Of a DNA stretch of 64,000 bases, positions 1-9,539 are shown piece after piece. This DNA comes from Alphaproteobacteria bacterium. GTDB lineage: Bacteria; Myxococcota_A; UBA796; GCA-2862545. The stretch is from contig JACKEP010000027.1 in assembly GCA_020632915.1 (NCBI GenBank), positions 1 through 64,000 on the forward strand, read 5' to 3'. The translations under genes were made by a program, and so were the position numbers. Below the pieces are notes generated by a model. The model made no database searches and had not been told where the DNA came from. It saw only the letters and a list, made by a program, of their open reading frames with translations. Every line of letters begins with the position of its first letter. The first letter of the stretch is position 1.

Positions 1-36
1 CCCACGGGTCGCACGGCTCCCACGGGTCGCACGGCC
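1..36. repeat. 18-bp tandem duplication at the window edge
   Basis: Two adjacent 18-bp units differ only at their last base (T versus C). The repeat may extend left of the window. The rest of the 191 bases before the first gene shows no clear promoter; only the Shine-Dalgarno sequence of the next gene (GGAGG at 182-186) is evident. Confidence 0.6.
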
Positions 37-191
37 AGTGGTGATCCGTCGCGCTCGCTGATCCGGGCGTTCGCGCTCGGGTCGGCCGTGACGACAAGGC
101 CCCTGATCGGAACCTGCCGCCAGCTCTCGGGGGCGGTACAGGTCCGACCGGGGGTCGTGTTGTCTGCGCTCCCCGCCTTCCGGAGGCACGG

Positions 192-1172
192 TTGGCCACG
201 AACACCCTGATCCTGACGGTCACGCGCGCGTGCAACCTGCGCTGCGTGTACTGCCCCACGGTCAAGGACGGGTGGCCGTCGCTGTCCGAGGCCGACGTGG
301 TGCGGGGCCTCGACCTGTTCGTCGACCGCTTCGGCGGCGGCGACGTCAAGCTGTTCGGCGGCGAGCCGCTCCTGGCGCCCGACATCGTGCGGGCGGCGCT
401 GGAGCACGCGCGCACGCTGCCCACGATCCGGCGCATGTACCTGTCCACCAACGGACTGGGCCTCACGGCGGACTGGCTCGACTACCTGCGCGACTACCCC
501 AAGGCGATCCTGACGATCTCGCTCGACGGCAAGCCGGAGGACAACCGGAAGTTCCGGCGCGCGAACGACGGCGTGGGCGACGCCTACGATCACGTGGTCA
601 GCCTGCTGCCCGAGCTGCTCACGGTGCCCCGGGTGGTGATCACGCAGACGATCCCGCCCACCACCGCGGGGCGCGCCGCCGAGAACTTCGCCCACCTGCG
701 GAGCCTCGGGTTCTGGCGCTTCAACCTGCTCCCTGGCTACTACATCCCCTGGAAGGACGAGCGCCTGGCCGACCTGCGCACGGGCTTCGACGGCATCCGC
801 GCCCAGATCGTCGACGCCTGGGCCAAGGGCGAGCGCCTCTACCTGCGCAACCTGTTCACGCTGCAGCCCACGCCGTTCTTCAACACGGGCTTCATCATCG
901 ACGCCGACCGCACCATCCACCCGAGCAACGTCGGCCTGTCGGGCTCCCTCGACGAGCTGCTCGACACCACTCGCGTGGGCGACCTCGACCACCCGCCGTC
1001 CAACGACGAGCTGGAGGCCAAGGCGGCCACGATCAACGACCTGCTGCAGCGGTCGCTGCCGCCGCGGGTGTGGCAGTCCACCATGGCCGTCGACGCCGAG
1101 CTCACGCGCCTCTGCCGCAGCCTGTACCCGGCCTACCGGCGCTACCGGGCCGCGCGCCAGGCGGCCGCGTGA
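192..1172 (+). CDS. Radical SAM protein without SPASM domain
   Basis: The 326-aa protein carries the radical SAM cluster motif CNLRCVYC (Cys14, Cys18, Cys21; CX3CX2C) and the glycine-rich SAM-binding motif GGEP at residues 56-59. These predict a [4Fe-4S] cluster that cleaves S-adenosylmethionine to start radical chemistry in the cytoplasm. The substrate is unknown. The C-terminal half has essentially no cysteines, so there is no SPASM/twitch auxiliary cluster. The start is TTG at 192, supported by GGAGG at 182-186 with five-base spacing. Its stop overlaps the GTG start of the next radical SAM gene by four bases (GTGA), so the two are translationally coupled and probably act in one modification pathway. 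Confidence 0.85.
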   Translation: MATNTLILTVTRACNLRCVYCPTVKDGWPSLSEADVVRGLDLFVDRFGGGDVKLFGGEPLLAPDIVRAALEHARTLPTIRRMYLSTNGLGLTADWLDYLRDYPKAILTISLDGKPEDNRKFRRANDGVGDAYDHVVSLLPELLTVPRVVITQTIPPTTAGRAAENFAHLRSLGFWRFNLLPGYYIPWKDERLADLRTGFDGIRAQIVDAWAKGERLYLRNLFTLQPTPFFNTGFIIDADRTIHPSNVGLSGSLDELLDTTRVGDLDHPPSNDELEAKAATINDLLQRSLPPRVWQSTMAVDAELTRLCRSLYPAYRRYRAARQAAA

Positions 1173-2245
1173 CCGTGACGAAGCCACGCGCCGAGATCGT
1201 CGCCGACGACGCACGGGTGGTCGAGGCCTTCGAGCTGCGCTCCAACGCGTCGCACATCCCGCGCGCGTCCGCCGAGATGCCGATCTACGACGGCCCCGAG
1301 GGCGACCGACCGTGGATCGGTCCCCACGGCGAGGTGATGCGGCGCCTGGAGCTGCACCTGACCTACACCTGCCCCGAGCGGTGCGTGTTCTGCTCCGAAG
1401 AGCACCGCATGGAGGCCTACCACGACTTCCCCGTCACCTGGGGACGCGTGGCGAAGGTGCTGCGGCTGCACGCCGAGCGTGGGGTGCGCAGCGTGCACTT
1501 CACTGGCGGCGAGCCCACGCTGCACCCGCAGTTCGTCGAGGTGTGCATGCTCGCGCGCAAGCTCGGGATGCGCACGTCGATCGGCACCATCGGCACGATG
1601 CTCGCCAAGCGCTCTTTCGCCGAGCGCGCCGTGCCGTGGCTCGACGAGGCCCTGTTCAGCCTCCACGGCCCGAACGCGGCGGTCAACGACCGGATGACGC
1701 GGCGACAGGGCAGCTTCGACCAGACGATCGCGGCGATCCGCAACACGCTCGAGGTCAACCCGGGCTTCGACCTGTTCGTCAACACGGTGGTCACCAAGCT
1801 CAACGTCGACCACCTGCCCGACACCGTGGGCTTCGCCGCCGAGCTGGGCGCCAAGCTCATCGTGGTGTCCAACACCACGCCCGAGGGCGGCGGCTTCGAC
1901 AAGTACCGGGAGCTCGGCCTGCCGTTGGCGCGGATCGCCGAGGTGATGCCGCAGGTGCCGGCCCGCGCGGGCAACGCCATCCTGCGCTTCTTCGGGATGC
2001 CGATGTGCCTGCTCGGGGCCCACGACGTGCTGTCCAACGACCTGCACTGGGATCCGCGGGTCACGGTCGAGTGGGCCACCCGCCCCGGCAAGGTCGTGTT
2101 CGACAGCGTCTACACGTGGGACCCGGGCCGCAAGCGCGCGCGGGTGGCGGCCTGCGAGCGGTGCACCCGCAACGCGGTGTGCGAGGGCGTCTACGACAAG
2201 TACGCCGAGCTGTACGACACGGGCGAGCTTCGCCCGTACGGGTGA
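1169..2245 (+). CDS. Radical SAM protein with C-terminal cysteine cluster
   Basis: The 358-aa protein starts at GTG 1169 inside the upstream stop codon. The cluster motif CPERCVFC (Cys68, Cys72, Cys75) follows an N-terminal extension of about 60 residues, and a GGEP motif follows near residue 108. Four further cysteines, one near 280 and Cys329, Cys332 and Cys338, resemble the auxiliary Fe-S ligands of SPASM/twitch radical SAM maturases. The tail after the last cysteine (EGVYDKY...GELRPYG) fits that type. No obvious precursor peptide gene lies beside it, so a RiPP or small-molecule role is only inference. An open frame extends upstream to 230 through the first gene; that part is a shadow. Confidence 0.83.
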   Translation: MTVTKPRAEIVADDARVVEAFELRSNASHIPRASAEMPIYDGPEGDRPWIGPHGEVMRRLELHLTYTCPERCVFCSEEHRMEAYHDFPVTWGRVAKVLRLHAERGVRSVHFTGGEPTLHPQFVEVCMLARKLGMRTSIGTIGTMLAKRSFAERAVPWLDEALFSLHGPNAAVNDRMTRRQGSFDQTIAAIRNTLEVNPGFDLFVNTVVTKLNVDHLPDTVGFAAELGAKLIVVSNTTPEGGGFDKYRELGLPLARIAEVMPQVPARAGNAILRFFGMPMCLLGAHDVLSNDLHWDPRVTVEWATRPGKVVFDSVYTWDPGRKRARVAACERCTRNAVCEGVYDKYAELYDTGELRPYG

Positions 2246-2341
2246 GCGTCGCCGTGAACCGGGCGTTCGACCGTGCACGTTTGCGGCCGATCCCGACGCG
2301 GGCCTCGTGGCCCCGCGACCTGTGCGACGATACGTCACCGC

Positions 2342-2362
2342 CCCGACGGCACCCCCGTCGGG
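2342..2362 (+). other. Hairpin in the leader just upstream of a Shine-Dalgarno sequence
   Basis: CCCGACGG (2342-2349) and CCGTCGGG (2355-2362) form a perfect 8-bp stem with a 5-base loop. It ends five bases before the AGGAGG (2368-2373) of the next gene. It could be the end of the radical SAM transcript or a leader structure; there is no T-tract, so an intrinsic terminator is unlikely. Confidence 0.45.
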
Positions 2363-2380
2363 CACCCAGGAGGACGCGCG

Positions 2381-3805
2381 ATGGGCAAGGGCACGCACCG
2401 CATGGTCACCCCCGAATGGATCGGCGAGCTGGTCGCCGCCACGTTCGGCGGCAAGGCGCCGTCAGCGCTCGAGGGCTGGGTCGACGCCGAGGTCTGTGCC
2501 GAGCGCATCGAGGGGTCGAAGATCGGCGCCGTGTTCACCGCGGGGGCCGCCGAGGCGCCTGCGCTGCGCCTGTCCCACCAGGGTGAGTCCGAGCGCCTCG
2601 CCGCGCTCGCCGCCAGCGCCTTCCCGGCTGCGGCCGACTGGCTGGCCCGCTTCGCCGGCAAGGACGTGCTGTTCGAGACCGACGGCAGCTCCCTGCGCCT
2701 GTACGTCACCAGCGTCGACGACCCGCCGCCCGGCGTGATGGGCTTCTTGTGGCAGGACGGCGTCGAGGGCGAGCTGCGCGGTCACGACGGCCTGCCCGCG
2801 GGCCTCCCTGCCGACGTCGCGACGGCCGCGAAGGACTTCGTCGCCAAGGTCGACGGTGGCATGTTCATCACGCTCACGATCGGCGGCGCCACCAGCTTCA
2901 TGTGGGCGTCCGAGGGCGCGTGGTCCCCCGAGCTGGAGGCGGTCATCGCCGGGCTCGGCATGGGCCCGAAGCAGAAGGCCGCCACGAAGGCCTACGCCGA
3001 CGCCAACCTCGCCATCCAGCCCTACAGCGTCGAGTTCCAGCCCGGCGGCACCGTGCGCGTGTGCCTGTGGGGCGCCCACCTCGGCCGCGACGTCGCCGAC
3101 CTGCCCGACGCCTTCGGCAGCGGCGCGCCCGACGCCGCCACGTTCGCCGAGGAGCTCGTCACCACGCTGCCTCCGGACGACGCCGACGCCGGTCGCGCCT
3201 TCATCCGCGACCAGCTCTACCCTTCGGTGGTCGCGCTCAAGCCGGCCGACACCGACCTGCCGTCCTACCTCGTGCACGCGTGGCGGGTGCTGCTCGGCCA
3301 CCTCGCGTTCGAGGCGCCGCCAGATCGCCTGCTGCTCCTCCAGCGGCTCCACGCCTCGGCGCGTCTGGCCGGCATCGAGAAGGACGCCTACCAGCTCGCC
3401 GTCGCGCGCTACCTCGCGTCCCACCCCGACGCCCAGCCCCCGGCCGACCTGCCCGACACGCTCGTCGGCCTGTCGGTCGACCAGGTGCGCGACCACGCCC
3501 AGGCCCTCACCGACGAGGTCGCCGCGCTCCAGGCCGTCGCCGACGCCGACGCCGACTTCGAGCAGCACCACTTCCCCGGCGCCGAGTTCTCCACGGTCAC
3601 CATCAAGGACCTCCTGGAGCGCGCGCTGTCCGGCAACTTCGCCGCGGCGTCGGGTGCGCTGCACGAGTTCATGATCGGGCTCGGCGTGCTCGGCTACGAC
3701 GACGACCCGTCGCTGATCACGCTCGACAACGTCGACCTCGAGGCGGCGTCGCAGGACGCGGCCATCGAGGAGGCGCTGGCGATGGACTTCGACGACGAGG
3801 ACTGA
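2381..3805 (+). CDS. Unknown acidic cytoplasmic protein
   Basis: A 474-aa protein that I do not recognise. ATG 2381 is chosen because AGGAGG lies seven bases upstream; the frame stays open to 2273, but that extension is Arg/Pro-rich and out of character. There is no signal peptide or membrane segment. The protein is rich in Asp, Ala and Leu, with helical stretches around residues 280-345 and an acidic end (DFDDED). It follows the radical SAM pair by 135 bases and converges on the B12-type radical SAM gene. No catalytic motif is visible; a structural or regulatory role cannot be told apart. Confidence 0.7.
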   Translation: MGKGTHRMVTPEWIGELVAATFGGKAPSALEGWVDAEVCAERIEGSKIGAVFTAGAAEAPALRLSHQGESERLAALAASAFPAAADWLARFAGKDVLFETDGSSLRLYVTSVDDPPPGVMGFLWQDGVEGELRGHDGLPAGLPADVATAAKDFVAKVDGGMFITLTIGGATSFMWASEGAWSPELEAVIAGLGMGPKQKAATKAYADANLAIQPYSVEFQPGGTVRVCLWGAHLGRDVADLPDAFGSGAPDAATFAEELVTTLPPDDADAGRAFIRDQLYPSVVALKPADTDLPSYLVHAWRVLLGHLAFEAPPDRLLLLQRLHASARLAGIEKDAYQLAVARYLASHPDAQPPADLPDTLVGLSVDQVRDHAQALTDEVAALQAVADADADFEQHHFPGAEFSTVTIKDLLERALSGNFAAASGALHEFMIGLGVLGYDDDPSLITLDNVDLEAASQDAAIEEALAMDFDDED

Positions 3806-3810
3806 CGGCG

Positions 3811-3826
3811 TCGGCCGCGAGGCCGA
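3811..3826. terminator. Hairpin with GCGA tetraloop between convergent genes
   Basis: TCGGCC and GGCCGA form a 6-bp stem closed by GCGA, a GNRA-type loop, six bases after the stop of the upstream gene. It may help terminate one or both convergent transcripts. There is no T-tract. Confidence 0.35.
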
Positions 3827-3830
3827 GCCG

Positions 3831-3862
3831 CCCACCTGCCCACCTGCCCACCTGCCCACCTA
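3831..3862. repeat. Four tandem 8-bp units (CCCACCTG)
   Basis: Three exact CCCACCTG units and a fourth ending in A sit between two convergent stop codons. The last unit overlaps the stop codon of the reverse-strand radical SAM gene (TAG complement at 3860-3862). This is a candidate length-variable locus. Confidence 0.75.
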
Positions 3863-6800
3863 CACGGCGGCGTCGGCGTCGGCGTCGCGCGCGCTGCCCG
3901 GCGCGGCGTGACGCCCGCGCCACCACGCGGCGAAGCGGGCGATGACCTTGTCGGCGCGCGCTCGGCGACGCCGCAGCTCGTCCACCCGCGTGGCACCCGA
4001 CAGCGCCAGCCCGTCGACGAGCTCGAGGTGGTGGCGGTCGAGGTTGGTCAGGTCGCGGAGGTGACCGAGCACGTGCGTGGCCCGGACGCCGCTGCCGGGG
4101 ACGAGGCCGTCGCTGCGGCCGATCGTGCCGTCGGCGTCGACCAGCACGTCGTGCAGGTGGCCGGAGCGCTCGGTGGTGCCGTGCAGATCGAGGAGCGTGG
4201 TGGCGCCGTCGAGGCTGCCCGCCAGGCCATACAGGGCGGCGCCGAGCGCCGACGCGTGGCGATCCTCCCAGCCCTCCGGGAGCGGCTCCAGCGCGACCTC
4301 GGCGATGCCGGCGGCCACGGCGGCCTGCCAGGCCGCCCCGAGCGCGTCGACCGCGCCCACCGGCACCTGGAGCACCAGCCGCGTGGTGACGCCGGCGGCG
4401 TGGAGCACGGCCAGCCCGTCGGGCAGCGCCGCGTCGGGCAGGCGACGCACCACCACCACCTCGACGTGACGGGCGGCCAGGGCGGCAGCGACCTCGGGCG
4501 TGGGCGTCCAGCCGTCGACGTCGAGCAGCACCCGCAGGTGGCGGGGCGTGCGTCCGGCCTCCACGCGCGCCCGCGCGGCGTCGACGAGGGCCACGAGGTG
4601 GTCGGCGTCGACCGGGCCGTGGGGCTGCATCAGGTGCAGGGCGAGGTCGGCCTCGTCGGAGCTGGCCAGCAGCGCGAGCGCTTCGTCGACCCGCGCGGGG
4701 GCGGTGGGGCCGTGGGCGTCGGCGGTGACGAGAACGAGACGCCGCTCGCGCTCCCGACGCAGCCACGCCCGCAGGAGCGGCAGCCACGTGTCGTGGGCGC
4801 CCAGCACGCGCTCGGCGGTCTCCAGGCTGCGCTCCTTGTCGAGCCGCGCCTCGGGCCAGCCGGCGTCGTCGCCCGTCCAGGCCTGGCGGAGCATCTCGAA
4901 CACGAGCCGCCGCGGCCGGTCGTCGAGCGCGCGCAGCAGCGGCGCGATGCGGGCGCGGTCGGGGTGGTCGGCGGGCAGATCGGCGAGCCACGTGCGCCAC
5001 ATCGCCGCGATCACGTCGAGGTTGCCGGTGTACAGGCCCCGGTCGGTGACGAACGGCCGCGCGACCGTGCGCCCGACCCAGGCGTCGACCGGCTCGTCGT
5101 GGTCGACGAAGGCGTAGTCGTACTCGGGGTGGGACGGCACGCGGGCCTCGCCGCGTAGCACCATCACCTCGGGCCGCCCCTTGCGCAGGTGACGGCGGTG
5201 GGTGGCGGCGGTGAAGTAGCTGACCAGGTGCTGCACCACCGGGAACCGCATGTGGAAGTGCTCGGGGAACCGCAGCTTGAGCCGCGCGACCTCGCTGAAC
5301 ACGTCGACGAGGTCCTCCGGCTCGGTGTCGGCGTTGGACAGGATGAAGTAGCCGTCCATGTGCAGGCTGCGGTGGGCGAGCTCGGCGACGATGCGGCGGA
5401 TGTGCGCGCGCTTGTAGCCCTTGCCGAGGCGGGCGATCTCGCGGTCGTCGTAGGTCTCGACCCCGATCTGCAGGAAGCTGCTCCACGTGCGGGACTTGTG
5501 GTCCTCGAAGAAGTCGGTGCGCGGGATCGGCCGGCCGTGGTCGGCGAAGCACTCGGCCTTGATGGCGTCGAGCAGCTCGTGGTCGGGCTCCACCAACAGC
5601 TTCGCGCCCTCGCGGCGGCACAGGTCGGCCACGCTGACCTGCACCGACGACAGCCGGAACCGCGTGTCGAGGAGCTGTTCGAAGAACGCCCGGGCGCGGG
5701 GACGGTCGCACGCGAAGTCGTCGTCGCTGATGTGGACGCGGTAGGCGTTGTCGGGGACGCGATCGCCGTGGAGCGCGTGAAAGCGCTGTTCGTAGGCGGA
5801 CAGCACGTCGAAGATGCTGCCGGACGACCGGGCCTGGTAGGACTCGCGGCCGAGGATCGAGCAGAACGTGCAGCGGTGGATGCAGCCGCGCGACGTGCTG
5901 ATCTCGATGCCGCCCTCGATGTGGTGGGCCCCGACGTAGGACAGGTCGAGGTTCACCCGATCGAGGTCGTCGACGCGGAGCGTGCGGTCGGACCGGCACG
6001 ACAGCAGGCGGCGTCCGGCCCGGTCGATGACGATCATGCCGTCCATGGCGAGCAGGGCCTCGCGCTGGGCGTCGGTGAGCGGCACGTCGACCGTGGACGT
6101 GCCGACGATGCGGGCGAGCGACGGCAGGAAGGCCTCGCCGGCGCCGCGGCAGACGAACGTGGCCTCGCCGAGGTGGGCGGCGACGTGCTCGGGGGCGAGC
6201 GACGGCATCACCCCGCCCACCGCGATGTGGGCGCGACAGCCCAGGCCGCGCAGCGTGGCGATGAGCTTGGCCACGCCCTCCCAGTAGCCCTCGAGCAGCG
6301 TGATCCCGACGAGGTGGACGGGGCCGTCGGCGAGCGCGGCCTCCAGGCGCTCGAGGCCGGTGACGGGGCGGTCGTCGCCGACGATCGGCATCTTGGCGTT
6401 GACGAGCACCACCTCGGTGCCCGTGCCCGTCAGCGTGCTGATGATGTGCAGCACGCCCTGGCTGATCTCCTTGTCGTTGTGCGGCATGTCCGTGTTCATC
6501 AACGACTCGAAGAACAGGGCGCGCGGCACGGGACGGGGCGGCAGTCCCGGGGGGTGGGTGCGGTGGGCGACGGGCGGGGGCACCACACCCTGAAGCCGGG
6601 CGGCGACGTCGTCGTAGACGGCGTGGTGGGCCGGTGACGCAGCCAGCGCGGGGCCGTCGAGGGTGAGCGCGAGCGTGCCGTCATCGACGGCGACGGACGC
6701 CGGGGCACCGGCGGGCGCGAGGGTGACGCGCGCGGTGGCGCCGACGTGCCCCTGGGCCTCGAAGGCCGTGCCGACGGCTGCGGCGGCGCGGAGCCAGGAG

Positions 6801-7015
6801 GCGACGGGCAGATCGGCCCCGGAGGCGTCGACGACCTCGACGCGGGCGGGGTGACCGTGGAGGCGGCGGGTGAGCACGCGGCCGTCGTCGGCGACGATGT
6901 GGCGGTCCGTCGGCGCGAAGCGTCCCGACGCGGGCTCGATCACGTAGTACCACCCCCGATCGATCGTCTCGCGCTCGTTCAACGGGTCTCCGCGGGTGGC
7001 CCAGCCCTTGACCAT
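3860..7015 (-). CDS. Large B12-binding-type radical SAM protein
   Basis: The 1051-aa protein has an N-terminal region of about 170 residues, a Rossmann-like stretch (about 180-330, including VHLVGITLLEG and GGVMPSL) resembling the cobalamin-binding domain of class B radical SAM enzymes, then the core motif CIHRCTFC near residues 378-385. A classic B12 DxHxxG motif is not obvious. The core is followed by long helical and alpha/beta stretches. Residues of about 720-960 alternate strands and helices like another TIM-barrel half but carry no cysteine motif. Most class B enzymes are 450-700 aa, so the C-terminal extension is unusual. The ATG at 7015 is taken as the start. Substrate unknown; methyltransfer or ring/C-C chemistry is typical of the class. 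Confidence 0.8.
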   Translation of the reverse strand: MVKGWATRGDPLNERETIDRGWYYVIEPASGRFAPTDRHIVADDGRVLTRRLHGHPARVEVVDASGADLPVASWLRAAAAVGTAFEAQGHVGATARVTLAPAGAPASVAVDDGTLALTLDGPALAASPAHHAVYDDVAARLQGVVPPPVAHRTHPPGLPPRPVPRALFFESLMNTDMPHNDKEISQGVLHIISTLTGTGTEVVLVNAKMPIVGDDRPVTGLERLEAALADGPVHLVGITLLEGYWEGVAKLIATLRGLGCRAHIAVGGVMPSLAPEHVAAHLGEATFVCRGAGEAFLPSLARIVGTSTVDVPLTDAQREALLAMDGMIVIDRAGRRLLSCRSDRTLRVDDLDRVNLDLSYVGAHHIEGGIEISTSRGCIHRCTFCSILGRESYQARSSGSIFDVLSAYEQRFHALHGDRVPDNAYRVHISDDDFACDRPRARAFFEQLLDTRFRLSSVQVSVADLCRREGAKLLVEPDHELLDAIKAECFADHGRPIPRTDFFEDHKSRTWSSFLQIGVETYDDREIARLGKGYKRAHIRRIVAELAHRSLHMDGYFILSNADTEPEDLVDVFSEVARLKLRFPEHFHMRFPVVQHLVSYFTAATHRRHLRKGRPEVMVLRGEARVPSHPEYDYAFVDHDEPVDAWVGRTVARPFVTDRGLYTGNLDVIAAMWRTWLADLPADHPDRARIAPLLRALDDRPRRLVFEMLRQAWTGDDAGWPEARLDKERSLETAERVLGAHDTWLPLLRAWLRRERERRLVLVTADAHGPTAPARVDEALALLASSDEADLALHLMQPHGPVDADHLVALVDAARARVEAGRTPRHLRVLLDVDGWTPTPEVAAALAARHVEVVVVRRLPDAALPDGLAVLHAAGVTTRLVLQVPVGAVDALGAAWQAAVAAGIAEVALEPLPEGWEDRHASALGAALYGLAGSLDGATTLLDLHGTTERSGHLHDVLVDADGTIGRSDGLVPGSGVRATHVLGHLRDLTNLDRHHLELVDGLALSGATRVDELRRRRARADKVIARFAAWWRGRHAAPGSARDADADAAV

Positions 7016-7148
7016 ACCACGACGGTCCCGTGCGCGCTGCCCGTCAGCCCTGGGTTAGGGGCGCCTGGGTCCCGCCGTGCGAGGATGTCGGACCCCGAGG
7101 ATCGCGGATGCCGCCAGCGCCGAACGACCTGCCCGTCCGGGTCCGCCG

Positions 7149-9527
7149 ATGAGCGGTCAGGAGGGGCGGTACGCGCGCTACGCGCGGTGGGTCCTGCGCC
7201 ACCGCACGGCGGTCTGGATCGCCTGCCTCGTGCTCGCGGTGGCGTCCGCGGTGATCGGCCTGCCGCCGAAGATCGACAGCAACCTGCTCAACCTCCTGCC
7301 CGACAGCGACCCCACCGTGGCCGCGCTGCACCGGATCAACGAGGAGGAGGGCGGGCTCAACCTGCTCACCCTCACCTACCGCAGCGACGATCCGGCCGCG
7401 CTCGACGCCTACCTCGACGATCTGGCGGCGCGGTTCGAGGCGATGCCCGAGGTGGCGTTCGCCGTCCACGAGCTCGACCCCGACCTCGCCAAGCAGGTGG
7501 GCCTGCTCCAGCTCGATCCCGACGAGCTCGCCACGCTCAACGGCCGCCTGGAGGGGGCCTACAAGCTCGGCACGGCCGCCCGCAACCCGATGCTCATCCA
7601 GCCATTGATGGACATGGGGCCGCTCACCGACAAGATCGCGCGCTCGGCTGACAACGCCCTGTTCCGCGCATCGGCCGACGGCACGGGGCGGTTGATCGTG
7701 CGGCCCACCACCACGTCCGCGGATCCGCTGTTCGCCCGCGCGTTCATGGACGAGGTCGAGGCGCTGCTCGACGCCGCCGACGCCCCGTCCCACGGCGTCG
7801 AGCTCGTGTGGATGGGCGGCGCCTACCGGCACAACGTGGAGGACGTCGAGGGCATCCGCCACGACCTCGTCACCACCACGGTGTGGTCGGGCCTGCTCGT
7901 GCTGCTGATCATGGTCGCGTCGTTCCGCTCGCTGCGGTCGCTGCTGATCGTGTTCCCGCCGCTCATCGTCGCCAACCTCGTCAACTTCGCCTTCGTGCGG
8001 CTCGCCGTCGGCCCGCTCAACACGTTCACGTCGTTCTCGTCGGCGATCCTGTTCGGGCTGGGCATCGACTTCGCGATCCACCTCGTGGGCCGCTACCGCG
8101 AGTTCCGCTCCGACGGCGCCAGCACCGAGGACGCCATCGCGTGGGCGTGGGAGCACACGGGGCCGCCGTGCACCACCGCCGCGCTCACGTCGGCGGCGGG
8201 CTTCATGGCGCTGTCGTTCGCCGAGTTCGTGGGCTTCGCCCAGCTCGGCTGGCTGCTCGCGTTCGGCCTGCTCGTGTGCCTGCTCGCGATGCTCACGATG
8301 CTGCCGCTGCTGCTGTACGCGCTCGACCACCAGACCACGCCGCTGCTGGGCGCCACGCCCCACGCCGCCGAGTCCCGGTCCACCTACGCGCTCGCCCCGC
8401 CCGGGGTGGGGCTGATGGCCGTGGTCACGATCGCCATCGCCGTGTTCGCGCTGCCCCGCATCGCCTACGAGTACGACCTGTCCGCGCTGCGTCGCGACGG
8501 CCTGTCCTACGAGGAGCTGTCCGACCAGGAGCGCCAGCTCGCCCGCGAGTCCTACTCGCCGGTGGTGGTGTTCTACGACGGGGAACCCGAGCAGGTGCAG
8601 CCCGACCAGGAGCGCCTCAACGAGCTGATCCACGCGGGGGGCATGCCCCACGTGGCGGCGGCGGTGTCGATCGCCAACGTGCTCCCCAACGATCAGGCCG
8701 AGCGCAACCTGCAGATCGAGCGCCTGGTGCAGATCGCGGAGGACGAGCGGCTCCGCAACCTGCCCGAGTCGCTGGCCCGCAAGCTCCTGCCGCTGCGCGG
8801 TCTCGAGGTCCGCCAGCTCACCCGCGCCGACCTGCCTGAGGCCGTGCTGCTGCTGCTGGGCGCCAACAACCCCGACGCGCCCCGGATGCTGCTGCTGCCC
8901 AAGGGCAACATGTGGGACGTGCGGGAGTCGGAGAAGCTCCGGGAGGAGATCGGGCGTGCGCTGCCGGGGCGCGCCGTCACCGGCGAGTACCTCGGCATCG
9001 CGTCGATGTTCCTCATGGCCTTCCGCGACGCGCCCCGCGTGGGCGGCATCGCGCTGCTGCTCGTGGCGCTCCTGGCCTGGTGGGACCTGCGCAAGCCGCT
9101 GTTCGTGGTGGGCGCCATCGGCACGCTCGTGGCGGGCATGATCTGGGCCGGCGGCGCGATGTGGCTGCTCGGCATCAAGCTGACGATGGTCAACCTCACC
9201 GGCATCCCGATCCTGCTCGGCATCGGCGTGGACGTGGTCATCCACCTGCTCCACCGGCTCGAGGAGGAAGGCCCGGGCGGCATCCGCCGCGCGATGTCCA
9301 CCACGGGCGTCGCCGCCAGCCTGTCCACGCTCACCACGCTGTGCGCGTTCGGGTCGCTGATGTTCGCCGACGCCCGCAGCGTGCGGTCGCTGGGATCGCT
9401 GGTCGTCGTCGGGCTGCTGGTGGTGTTCCTCGTGTCGGGCTTCCTGCTGCCGCTCATCTGGTCGGCGGGCTGGAAGCTGTCGGGTCGGGCGCCGGCCGAC
9501 GCGCCGGTCCCCGAAGACGCCACCTGA
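7149..9527 (+). CDS. MMPL/RND-superfamily exporter
   Basis: A 792-aa inner-membrane protein with the duplicated layout of the MMPL/hopanoid-transporter-like RND family. It has TM1 near residues 13-32, a periplasmic domain to about 240, five helices at about 245-420, a second periplasmic domain, and a second helix bundle from about 620 to 775. Each bundle includes the conserved GLGID/GIGVD-type helix (FGLGIDFAIHLVGR; LGIGVDVVIHLLHR), whose Asp probably carries protons. These proteins usually export lipids or hydrophobic molecules using the proton gradient. ATG 7149 gives a short cytoplasmic tail; GTG 7077 is a weaker upstream alternative. It is divergent from the B12-type radical SAM gene. Confidence 0.82.
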   Translation: MSGQEGRYARYARWVLRHRTAVWIACLVLAVASAVIGLPPKIDSNLLNLLPDSDPTVAALHRINEEEGGLNLLTLTYRSDDPAALDAYLDDLAARFEAMPEVAFAVHELDPDLAKQVGLLQLDPDELATLNGRLEGAYKLGTAARNPMLIQPLMDMGPLTDKIARSADNALFRASADGTGRLIVRPTTTSADPLFARAFMDEVEALLDAADAPSHGVELVWMGGAYRHNVEDVEGIRHDLVTTTVWSGLLVLLIMVASFRSLRSLLIVFPPLIVANLVNFAFVRLAVGPLNTFTSFSSAILFGLGIDFAIHLVGRYREFRSDGASTEDAIAWAWEHTGPPCTTAALTSAAGFMALSFAEFVGFAQLGWLLAFGLLVCLLAMLTMLPLLLYALDHQTTPLLGATPHAAESRSTYALAPPGVGLMAVVTIAIAVFALPRIAYEYDLSALRRDGLSYEELSDQERQLARESYSPVVVFYDGEPEQVQPDQERLNELIHAGGMPHVAAAVSIANVLPNDQAERNLQIERLVQIAEDERLRNLPESLARKLLPLRGLEVRQLTRADLPEAVLLLLGANNPDAPRMLLLPKGNMWDVRESEKLREEIGRALPGRAVTGEYLGIASMFLMAFRDAPRVGGIALLLVALLAWWDLRKPLFVVGAIGTLVAGMIWAGGAMWLLGIKLTMVNLTGIPILLGIGVDVVIHLLHRLEEEGPGGIRRAMSTTGVAASLSTLTTLCAFGSLMFADARSVRSLGSLVVVGLLVVFLVSGFLLPLIWSAGWKLSGRAPADAPVPEDAT

Positions 9528-9539
9528 GCGGCCGTCCGG

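Noticed and set aside
230..1168. Long forward reading frame extending the second radical SAM gene upstream
   Set aside because: It runs through the first radical SAM gene in another frame, is Arg/Ala/Pro-rich and lacks start support; the gene starts at GTG 1169.
3831..3862. Possible CRISPR array from four short repeats
   Set aside because: Units are 8 bp and contiguous without spacers; no cas genes are present.
7077..7148. GTG start for the MMPL exporter at 7077
   Set aside because: The extension is Arg/Pro-rich and lacks a clear Shine-Dalgarno; ATG 7149 fits the membrane topology better.
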